Assembly (NCBI GenBank): GCA_015767355.1
Contig: JADWMH010000120.1
Location: 1 to 6,475, forward strand
DNA from: Gammaproteobacteria bacterium
GTDB taxonomy: Bacteria; Pseudomonadota; Gammaproteobacteria; Chromatiales; Chromatiaceae
Direction of reading: 5' to 3'
Length of the DNA stretch: 6,475 bases
The notes under the pieces are model-generated. The model made no database searches, had not been told where the DNA came from, and saw nothing but the letters and a program-made list of their open reading frames with translations. Positions 1 to 6,475 of this stretch are shown piece by piece (positions within the stretch are counted from its first letter, which is position 1; the number at the start of each line of letters is the position of its first letter). The translations under genes were made by a program, and so were the position numbers.

Positions 1-1155
1 GAAAGGCTGCTGCCGGAAATAGCGCAGCGCCTGGGTGACGACAGCAGCGTGACCGGCGCCATCCTGTGCATCACTTTGCCAGAGCTGCACAAGCTGCTTC
101 ATTCTGGGTGTGATATTGGCCGGCAACTGCAGCGCACGCATGCGCTCATTTGCAGAGAGATCACCGGTATTATAGTGCAGATATGAGCGCATCTGGTAGC
201 GCAGACGCCGGGTCACAGGCTTGTCGGCAATGAGTTCAAAACCGGGTTCCAGGCTTGCCTTTGGCGGCGGTGCCTGGGGAAGATCCAGCGCCAGCAGCCA
301 CATGCCGCCGCCCGGCTCCAGGGTAACGCTGTAGTCAACCGGCTCACCCTCTGCGGTGTAACCCACATCTTCCTGCGACAGAGGTTCACCCCGGAACCAG
401 CTTGCTCCATCGCTATCCCACATCACCGGACCGCGCCAGTAGCGCAGTTGTGGAGTTGGAACAGCCTCCTCAAAATCCACCCGAAACGCCACGGCGCGGG
501 AGCGGATCAACTCACTGATACTGCCGGGGGAGACAGTGTCGCTCAGGCCTGTCACACCACGCTGCTGATCGAGGCCAAGACTCCACAATGGGGCCGACAG
601 GCGCGGGAAAAAGAGAAACAGCGCCACCATGATCGGCACACCCTGCAGCAGCAGCGAGAGTGACAGCCCCGCAGTTTTCAACGGCCGCTGCAATGATTGG
701 CTGCGGCTTGCTTCCAGCAGGATAGCCGTCAAACCCACGACCACCACAAACAGATAAGCTGCCAGCAACAGGTCCTGATTGAAGAGAAAGTTGGTGGCAA
801 TCGTGAAATAACCGAGAAACAGCGTGACATAGAGGTCACGACGCTTGCGCAACTCCAGCAGCTTGAGCCCTACCATGACAATCAACAGCTCAACTGCAAC
901 ACGCCAGTCAACCAGCTGGGCATGATTGGCGATAATCACCCCCACAGCGGCAATAGTGATCAAAAACAGCAGCAGTTTTCCGGGCAGCAGTTGCGGCAAC
1001 ATGACTGCAGCCATGCGATAGCAGAGCGTGGCAATGAAGAACAGCGTGACCCATATATTCGTATGCGTAAAATGCGGCACAACCGCCATACAAATGACCC
1101 CAATCAGGATCATCAATTCACGATTTGTGAGGTGATGCTCTTCCGCAGAAATCAT
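1..1155 (-). CDS. tgpA: TgpA-type membrane transglutaminase-like protein (DUF3488 N-terminal region), partial, 3' end beyond window
   Basis: An open frame runs from an ATG at 1155 to the left edge: 385 residues with no stop. Roughly seven hydrophobic segments occur at about residues 14-30, 34-50, 60-78, 86-101, 107-125, 128-147 and 163-183. A soluble region follows, with the family signatures FFPRLSAPLWSLGL (182-195), TGLSDTVSPGSISEL (202-216) and LRYWRGPVMWDSDGASW (237-253). From about 345 (LPANITPRMKQL onward, ending YFRQQPF) the sequence enters the periplasmic transglutaminase-like core, but the catalytic Cys-His-Asp residues would lie beyond the edge and cannot be checked. Family members are inner-membrane proteins of about 650 residues; P. 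aeruginosa TgpA is the named example. The physiological substrate is not evident here. The start overlaps the DUF58 stop by one base (TGATG), with GGAAAAGAG just upstream as a possible ribosome site, so translational coupling is likely. Confidence 0.93.
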   Translation of the reverse strand, partial: MISAEEHHLTNRELMILIGVICMAVVPHFTHTNIWVTLFFIATLCYRMAAVMLPQLLPGKLLLFLITIAAVGVIIANHAQLVDWRVAVELLIVMVGLKLLELRKRRDLYVTLFLGYFTIATNFLFNQDLLLAAYLFVVVVGLTAILLEASRSQSLQRPLKTAGLSLSLLLQGVPIMVALFLFFPRLSAPLWSLGLDQQRGVTGLSDTVSPGSISELIRSRAVAFRVDFEEAVPTPQLRYWRGPVMWDSDGASWFRGEPLSQEDVGYTAEGEPVDYSVTLEPGGGMWLLALDLPQAPPPKASLEPGFELIADKPVTRRLRYQMRSYLHYNTGDLSANERMRALQLPANITPRMKQLVQLWQSDAQDGAGHAAVVTQALRYFRQQPF

Positions 1156-2102
1156 CACTCTTTTCCGAACAGAGCCAGCGCCGCGAGGCATCGATGCCGG
1201 TGGCTCTCACCGCTTGCCGGTTTGATCTCCGCTCCGGGAAGTCTCAGCCCATACTCATGCTGGAGTTCACTGGCATCCACAACACCCCGGCAGAGGGTGC
1301 TGAGCCGCTCTTCCGTCTCCATGCCCGGCAGGGAGTCCCACTCCAGCCAGTAGTGGTGGGCGCTGGAAACAGTGAACAGATTCGTGTGCAACCCCTGTTC
1401 GCGCGCATAGGTTTTCCAGTTGATCTGTTTGAGCGTATCACCCTCGCGATATTGCCGCAGCCCGATAAAATCATCGCTGCCGCTGCTGTTTCCGGCATTC
1501 GCCTGCTTATGAAAATCACTGTTGTGATCTGCATCTCCCCTGAGCGGCATTGCAGATCCCGGTGCAGGATAGACGAGGAGATCCATCTCCAGGTCGACAT
1601 AACACCAGGCGCGCAACAGTCCCAGTGGATAGTGTGTGGAGAGCCGAAATCGCGGTAATTGCTGACGGCCGCGCCGGGCAGCCCGGGTGTGGAGAGTGAG
1701 GCTTTGTGTCGTCGCTGGCGGAAGATCGACCTCCACCTCCTCATTTCCGGGAAGCCGCATCCTGATATCCGGCCGTTCACTCTGCCTGCTGTTGTGCAGT
1801 CGAATCTCAAAGGCGGCAGGCTGGCCGGCAAACACCGCAGCCGCCCTACCGGGCAGCAGACGCAAATTCACCAGGTTTCTCCAGGTATGGAGCATCGCCA
1901 CGATTCCCAGTCCAGCCAGCAGAAAAGTGAGCAGAAAGGCGGGGTTGTTTGCATAGTTGACAGAGATCAGCAAAATCAAAAACACCAGCACCCCATAGAG
2001 AAGACCATAGCGGGTGGGGAATATATAGATTTTGCGCGGGGCGATCAGTGCGACTCCATGCTTGTCTGCACGGCATTTCCGGTATGGGAAAGAGAGAGCC
2101 AT
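1155..2102 (-). CDS. DUF58 domain-containing membrane protein
   Basis: 315 residues. A short basic N-terminus is followed by two hydrophobic segments at about 34-50 (LLYGVLVFLILLISVNY) and 55-72 (AFLLTFLLAGLGIVAMLH). A beta-rich region then leads to the DUF58 core: THYPLGLLRAW at 156-166 and the hallmark block at 208-234, with DFIGLRQYREGD followed by INWKTYAR. This two-helix-plus-DUF58 layout is typical of the proteins encoded between moxR and tgpA. The biochemical role of DUF58 is not established; some members have a von Willebrand A-like fold. Here it is inferred to be a membrane partner of the upstream MoxR ATPase. The start at 2102 lies 12 nt after the moxR stop. No good Shine-Dalgarno sequence is visible in that gap, so coupling to moxR translation is plausible. 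The stop overlaps the next start by one base. Confidence 0.92.
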   Translation of the reverse strand: MALSFPYRKCRADKHGVALIAPRKIYIFPTRYGLLYGVLVFLILLISVNYANNPAFLLTFLLAGLGIVAMLHTWRNLVNLRLLPGRAAAVFAGQPAAFEIRLHNSRQSERPDIRMRLPGNEEVEVDLPPATTQSLTLHTRAARRGRQQLPRFRLSTHYPLGLLRAWCYVDLEMDLLVYPAPGSAMPLRGDADHNSDFHKQANAGNSSGSDDFIGLRQYREGDTLKQINWKTYAREQGLHTNLFTVSSAHHYWLEWDSLPGMETEERLSTLCRGVVDASELQHEYGLRLPGAEIKPASGESHRHRCLAALALFGKE

Positions 2103-2114
2103 GGAGCAAATCTG

Positions 2115-3032
<918 letters not shown>

Positions 3033-3039
3033 GATCACC
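3033..3039 (-). promoter_or_regulatory. Extended ribosome-binding match before moxR
   Basis: The minus strand reads GGTGATC immediately before ATG at 3032. Seven bases match the GGAGGTGATC complement of the 16S rRNA 3' end. Although the match touches the start codon, the aligned position places the GG of the core five bases upstream, which is normal. This favours the ATG at 3032 over the GTG at 3038. Confidence 0.5.
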
Positions 3040-3042
3040 CTG

Positions 3043-3065
3043 TTACATCACTTTTTGTCATGTAA
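3043..3065 (-). repeat. Inverted repeat in the moxR leader, candidate operator or hairpin
   Basis: On the minus strand the arms are TTACATGAC and GTGATGTAA: nine bases each, eight pairing and one G-G mismatch, around an AAAAA loop. The repeat lies 10 nt upstream of the moxR ATG. A weak -10-like TACAAT (3070-3065) abuts its upstream edge, but the -35 position (GGTAGT at 17 bp spacing) is poor, so a promoter is not firmly supported. With an A-rich stem and no downstream T-run, it does not look like an intrinsic terminator. It could be a repressor or activator site, or an mRNA hairpin limiting moxR translation. The half-site does not match a regulator I recognise. Confidence 0.4.
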
Positions 3066-3112
3066 TTGTACAGGAGATCTGTTTTCCACTACCGAGGACT
3101 CTGCGCAGAAAA

Positions 3113-3928
3113 TCAGGAGCCGTCCCTGAAATGAATACTGCAGCGAACGCCTCCTGGAATCTTGAGATCGGAGTTCTGCAGTTCGAGGCGTACACCGAAG
3201 GTGTCGCTTGCTGCGTCGACAACCCGGTCGACCACAGTCACCGTGGCAGTTCGTGAAGTCGCACCGGGGTATTTCGGCATAACTTCAGCCTGCATGCCGA
3301 TATTTACCGAGCCAAAATGTTCTACCGGGATGATCACCTCAACGTTGACAAGGTTGATCTGCGCGACGCGTATAATCGGCTTGTCCTTGACCGACTCGCC
3401 CGGTGAGAGCAGGCGTTCAAGCACCACTCCCGTGATCGGACTGTGAATTGTGCGGCGCTTCAGCAATTTCGTCGCCCGCAGCAGTTCCAGCTTGGCGATC
3501 TCCATCCTCTTTTCCGCCTGGCTCAATATCAAATCCGCCAGCAGAGCCTCGGTGGAGGCCTCATCCCTGTCGGTAAATGAGATCCCTTTCTTTCTGTAAA
3601 GCTCGTCGATACGCTTGAACTGCCGCTTGGCATAGTCCAGGTTGGTGCGTTTCTCCTCGATCTCCGCCTGCATCTGCGTCCTGCCTCGCGCCAGTTCAAC
3701 AGCAGCTTCCTCGACCTCTGCATCCAGTTTGACGAGGATCTGTCCCTGTTCGATCAGGTCGCCCCTCTCGACCAGGAATTCATCGACGATTCCCTCTTCA
3801 CGGGTGCTCACATCGGCAACCAGATGGGGTTTGATCAGACAATCAAAGCCGCTCAACTCCTGGCCCGCAGCCGTGTGGCTCACTGCCAGCAATGCAAGTA
3901 AACATCCGCGCATCCACTTCAAAACCAT
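3113..3928 (-). CDS. Periplasmic adaptor subunit, HlyD/RND membrane-fusion family
   Basis: 271 residues from the ATG at 3928. A typical Sec signal peptide opens the protein: MVLKWMRG, a hydrophobic core LLALLAVS, and a likely cleavage near residues 20-22 (HTAAG/QE). The mature part has a first lipoyl half (about 38-70, with GIVDEFLVERGDLIEQGQIL), an alpha-helical hairpin rich in charged residues (about 70-155), and a second lipoyl half SPITGVVLERLLSPGESVK (163-181). A beta-barrel domain (about 190-268) follows. At 271 residues it is shorter than classical RND adaptors such as AcrA (about 400) and lacks an obvious membrane-proximal domain. Adaptors of this family bridge inner-membrane machinery to an outer-membrane channel, but no pump or channel gene is visible. 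Upstream ATGs exist at 3943, 3934 and, overlapping the SecA-like gene, 4030. 3928 is chosen because AGGAG lies six bases before it and the signal peptide then starts cleanly. Confidence 0.9.
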   Translation of the reverse strand: MVLKWMRGCLLALLAVSHTAAGQELSGFDCLIKPHLVADVSTREEGIVDEFLVERGDLIEQGQILVKLDAEVEEAAVELARGRTQMQAEIEEKRTNLDYAKRQFKRIDELYRKKGISFTDRDEASTEALLADLILSQAEKRMEIAKLELLRATKLLKRRTIHSPITGVVLERLLSPGESVKDKPIIRVAQINLVNVEVIIPVEHFGSVNIGMQAEVMPKYPGATSRTATVTVVDRVVDAASDTFGVRLELQNSDLKIPGGVRCSIHFRDGS

Positions 3929-3934
3929 TCTCAT

Positions 3935-3939
3935 CTCCT
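3935..3939 (-). promoter_or_regulatory. Shine-Dalgarno AGGAG setting the adaptor start
   Basis: AGGAG on the minus strand is followed by a six-base spacer (ATGAGA) and then ATG at 3928. The competing ATG at 3934 touches the motif directly, and the one at 3943 lies upstream of it, so this site decides the start. It falls just after the TAA stop of the SecA-like gene, consistent with an operon junction. Confidence 0.6.
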
Positions 3940-3950
3940 GCATTCGTCTA

Positions 3951-5945
3951 TTATTCCGGTCGCCCGCTGAATGCGAGCATTTTTCCCAGATGTTCGTCCA
4001 TCTTAAGGAGGTCGCGCCGTATGCGTGCATGACGCCACTCCGCTGCCTGCTGGGGCAACGCTATCATGAGTTCGCCCAGCCCCCGCCTCAGCATGCCGGC
4101 CGCGCTCCCCCCGCTCCTGATCCGGCGCATAACGAGAGCTGGATAGTAATGAGCCACCAACTCATCCTCAAGCGAGAGAATGAACTCATAACTCCCCGGG
4201 TCACCCTGGCGGCCGCATCGTCCGGTCAACTGCCGGTCGATACGCCGCGCCTCGTGTCGTTCTGTGACGATAACGTGCAGACCGCCCCACTCCGCCACTT
4301 CAGTGGCCAGGTGGATGTCGGTTCCTCGTCCCGCCATATTGGTTGCGACCGTGATACCCCCGGCCTCGCCTGCCTGCTCTATAATCTCTGCCTCCTGCTT
4401 GTCCTGCCTTGCGTTCAATACCCGGTGAGGAAGGTCTGCAGCATCAAGCAACTGGCTAAGGTGCTCTGAAGCCTCGACCGAACGGGTGCCGACAAGCACC
4501 GGTCTGCCATCTGCATGCATCTGCTGCAGACGTTCCACCACGGAGCTCCACCTGGCATCGGCTGTACGATGGATCTGGGTCGGCCAGGCCGTGCGCTGCA
4601 TCGGCCTGTTGGTGGGAACCCGCACCACTTTCATACGATACACAGCCGACAATTCAGCGGAAATCTCCTGCGCGGTGCCGCTCATGCCTGCAAGCAGCAG
4701 ATAGCGCTGAAAAAAACGCTGGTAGCTGATGCGCGCCAGCGTTTCCGCTTGCGCAGTAACTTCGCAGCCCTCCTTGGCCTCGATCATCTGGTGCAGCCCG
4801 AGTTCCCAGGAGCGATCCGGCATCACACGGCCTGTGTACTCGTCGATGATTTGCACCTTCCCGTCTATCACCAGGTAGTGCTGGTCGAGGATAAAAAGAT
4901 TGAGTGCAGAGAGCGCCTGCTGGACCAGTGACTCGCGCCGCCGGGAGCCCTGCCAGATGCCGCCGAGGGAGCTGACAAGTTCATGCACTCGATGCTTTCC
5001 AGTGTCGGTCAGCTCCAGATAACGTTCACGTAAGTGGAGCTTGAAGTCCGTCTCCGGCTGCAGTTGTCCGGCAAGATCCAGGGCCTGGGTGTAGAGCCTC
5101 TGCTGCTCGCTGGTATCACTGCTCTTCGAGATAACCAACGGAGTTCGCGCCTCATCGATAAGCACACTATCCACCTCATCAAGGATCGCATAACACAAAC
5201 CGCGCAGTAGCAATTGACCGGATCCCGCCTGTTCACTGTAGAGCGTCTTGAGTTCCCTGCGCAGGCGCCCCGCTCCCTGACCCACTTTGAGGCAATCCTT
5301 GAGATAATCAAACACAAGCTGCTTGTTGGTGCAGTAGGTTATATCACAGGCATAGGCGGCACGGCGCTCCTTCGGCCCCATCTCTTCAGTAATGGTCCCG
5401 ACGCTGAGGCCCAGTGCGTTATACAGCGGCTTCAACAAAGCTGCATCGCGCGTTACCAGATAGTCATTGACCGTAATCACATGCACCGGGATGCCGCTCA
5501 GCGCAGCGACAGATGCCGGCAGTGTCGCAGTGAGCGTCTTACCCTCGCCGGTCTGCATCTCTGCGACCTTGCCATTCAACATCACCCAACCGCCGATCAG
5601 CTGAACGTCGAAGTGGCGCATCCCCAGGGTGCGATAGGCGAGCTCGCGCACCACGGCAAATGCGCGCGCTACCAATTCCTCTTTGAAGCCCTCTTTACCC
5701 AGCCGGGAGCGGAGATCTGCAACCGTCTCCTCTATCCGGGCATCGCTCATGGCATCAATGTCGCGACCCTGCTGATTGATCAACCGCACAACACGCTCAT
5801 AGCGAACGTTGCGCTTGTTCGTCTGCTGATGCACAAAACCGATTGCGCGGGAGACCGCAGACTCCAACTTGCCTTCCTGTGGATGTTCACGCTGGGGGTA
5901 ATTGCCAAGCATGATACCGGGTCGTAGTGAAGCGCTATGCTGCAT
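3951..5945 (-). CDS. Truncated SecA-like ATPase (accessory, minimal SecA)
   Basis: 664 residues against about 900 for housekeeping SecA. Conserved parts in order: GMRHFDVQLIGG (108-119), Walker A MQTGEGKTL (130-138), TVNDYL (158-163), Walker B and DEVDSVLIDEARTPL (256-270). A preprotein cross-linking domain spans about 272-360. Then come IIDEYTGRVMPDRSW (366-380), LLAGMSGTA (417-425), PTNRPMQR (444-451), VLVGTRSVEASE (483-494), ATNMAGRGTDI (534-544) and the motif VI region RRIDRQLTGRCGRQGDPGS (567-585). The catalytic residues of both nucleotide-binding domains look intact. The variable insert of NBD2 is absent. The chain ends after about 75 more residues, retaining only a stretch (RIRRDLLKMDEHL, 641-653) that resembles the first scaffold helix. 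The two-helix finger, wing domain and zinc-binding tail are missing. Family knowledge suggests a cytoplasmic ATP-driven polypeptide motor; its real substrate is unknown. It lies between M50/adaptor and adaptor genes. No Shine-Dalgarno is evident before 5945; an ATG at 5912 is an alternative start. Confidence 0.93.
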   Translation of the reverse strand: MQHSASLRPGIMLGNYPQREHPQEGKLESAVSRAIGFVHQQTNKRNVRYERVVRLINQQGRDIDAMSDARIEETVADLRSRLGKEGFKEELVARAFAVVRELAYRTLGMRHFDVQLIGGWVMLNGKVAEMQTGEGKTLTATLPASVAALSGIPVHVITVNDYLVTRDAALLKPLYNALGLSVGTITEEMGPKERRAAYACDITYCTNKQLVFDYLKDCLKVGQGAGRLRRELKTLYSEQAGSGQLLLRGLCYAILDEVDSVLIDEARTPLVISKSSDTSEQQRLYTQALDLAGQLQPETDFKLHLRERYLELTDTGKHRVHELVSSLGGIWQGSRRRESLVQQALSALNLFILDQHYLVIDGKVQIIDEYTGRVMPDRSWELGLHQMIEAKEGCEVTAQAETLARISYQRFFQRYLLLAGMSGTAQEISAELSAVYRMKVVRVPTNRPMQRTAWPTQIHRTADARWSSVVERLQQMHADGRPVLVGTRSVEASEHLSQLLDAADLPHRVLNARQDKQEAEIIEQAGEAGGITVATNMAGRGTDIHLATEVAEWGGLHVIVTERHEARRIDRQLTGRCGRQGDPGSYEFILSLEDELVAHYYPALVMRRIRSGGSAAGMLRRGLGELMIALPQQAAEWRHARIRRDLLKMDEHLGKMLAFSGRPE

Positions 5946-5957
5946 GGTGAAAATTTT

Positions 5958-6475
5958 CTAAACCCCGAAATGGCTCATAAACAGCTGCCTGAGACTGCGA
6001 TACCACTGCTGCGCCAGCGGCTCTGAGCCGTGATCGAAACGCACGTGTACGCGACCACCGATGCGCTCAACATGCTCCTGGTCCGGCAACCTGAGATCTA
6101 TCTGAAACACCGTTTCGAGCGTACGCAAACCCTCCGGATCAGCCGGATCAGTGGCAAACAGGCCGCCGCCGTTACCTGCAAGCGCTGCAGTCGGCAGTTT
6201 CTCGCCCGCTGCAGGCACCTCGCGCATAATCACTGCCTGCACAGGCCTGGCGTCCCAGTCATCCAGCCGTGCTTCAACCTTGCGGGTGTGTTCGTGGATG
6301 AGGCCGATATCCGACTGCCCGACGACGACCCTCACCGTCATTTCAGTGAGATCCACCACATAGGCGATCAACTCTCCACGCTCCACATACCTGCCCGGCA
6401 TATCCTGTGCATCGGGTACGACAAACGTCCCGTCCGCCGGGCTGCGAATAAGCAATGCATCCAGACGCTCCTGCG
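5958..6475 (-). CDS. C-terminal adaptor domain of a probable M50-type peptide zinc metalloprotease, partial, 5' end beyond window
   Basis: The frame is open from the right edge to a TAG at 5958-5960, about 172 residues. No true start is visible: codons continue upstream of the TTG at 6455 (the edge reads Q-E-R-L-D-A-L-L-I-R-S-P-A-D-G). Visible elements are a lipoyl-like half motif SPADGTFVVPDAQDMPGRYV, then ERGELIAYVVD, a beta-barrel region (MTVRVVVGQSDIGLI, VEARLDDW) and the C-terminal signature GGRVHVRFDHGSEPLAQQWYRSLRQLF. This ending is, from memory, characteristic of membrane-embedded site-2-protease-like (M50) proteins fused to a HlyD-like adaptor, rather than free HlyD proteins. The protease part, including the HExxH zinc site, would lie outside the window, so the protease call is an inference. 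It is followed 12 nt later, in the same reading frame, by the SecA-like gene. Confidence 0.75.
   Translation of the reverse strand, partial: QERLDALLIRSPADGTFVVPDAQDMPGRYVERGELIAYVVDLTEMTVRVVVGQSDIGLIHEHTRKVEARLDDWDARPVQAVIMREVPAAGEKLPTAALAGNGGGLFATDPADPEGLRTLETVFQIDLRLPDQEHVERIGGRVHVRFDHGSEPLAQQWYRSLRQLFMSHFGV

Noticed and set aside
697..1353. 218-residue plus-strand open frame, Gln/His-rich
   Set aside because: It is antisense to the TgpA membrane segments; its Gln-rich composition is what Leu-rich CTG codons give when read on the other strand.
3071..3093. Sigma-70 promoter for moxR
   Set aside because: TACAAT is an acceptable -10, but no -35-like hexamer is found at 16-18 bp spacing, so it is mentioned only as a possibility.
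3951..3953. SecA-like gene as a frameshifted pseudogene
   Set aside because: All motor motifs are intact, and the stop is followed at once by a proper operon junction; nothing resembling the missing scaffold or wing domains is seen downstream.
3929..4030. Longer adaptor start at 4030 overlapping the SecA-like gene
   Set aside because: The extra 34 residues would overlap the conserved frame upstream and would bury the signal peptide; the AGGAG-preceded ATG at 3928 gives a clean signal peptide.
3642..4469. 275-residue plus-strand open frame across the adaptor and SecA-like junction
   Set aside because: It spans two well-supported minus-strand genes in antisense and has no domain of its own.
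5214..5927. 237-residue plus-strand open frame opposite the SecA-like gene
   Set aside because: It is antisense to the conserved nucleotide-binding domain, with no recognisable family features and no convincing upstream signals.
6453..6455. TTG at 6455 as the start of the right-edge gene
   Set aside because: The frame stays open to the window edge, and the upstream residues continue the lipoyl-like domain, so this is an internal leucine codon.

Overview
The window looks like a gammaproteobacterial chromosomal segment of moderate-to-high GC. This is judged from protein similarity as I recall it, not from a marker gene; no rRNA, tRNA, mobile element or CRISPR is visible. Every convincing gene lies on the minus strand, so transcription runs from the right edge (6475) to the left edge (1). 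Coding density is very high, and both edges cut through genes.

Right module (6475 to 3113), in transcription order. First comes the 3' end of a gene whose product has the C-terminal periplasmic-adaptor (HlyD/biotinyl-lipoyl-like) domain found on membrane-bound M50-type 'peptide zinc metalloprotease' proteins. Second is a 664-residue SecA-like ATPase. It keeps both nucleotide-binding halves and the preprotein cross-linking domain, but stops just after the first helix of the helical scaffold. Third is a short secreted HlyD/RND-type periplasmic adaptor. The genes are 12 nt and about 22 nt apart and look like one operon. No ABC transporter, RND pump or outer-membrane factor is visible. The combination suggests an envelope-spanning export or processing machine driven by a minimal SecA-like motor. 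This is the most interesting content of the window.

Left module (3032 to 1). After a 74-nt gap that carries an inverted repeat come a MoxR-family AAA+ ATPase, a DUF58 membrane-anchored protein, and the N-terminal 385 residues of a TgpA-type (DUF3488) membrane transglutaminase-like protein. MoxR, DUF58 and TgpA form a widespread conserved operon. The genes are separated by 12 nt and by a 1-nt TGATG overlap. The MoxR ATPase is presumed to act as a chaperone or remodeller for its membrane partners.

No terminator was recognised between the modules, so they may be co-transcribed, but their roles are probably distinct. There is no gene-free stretch longer than 74 nt.
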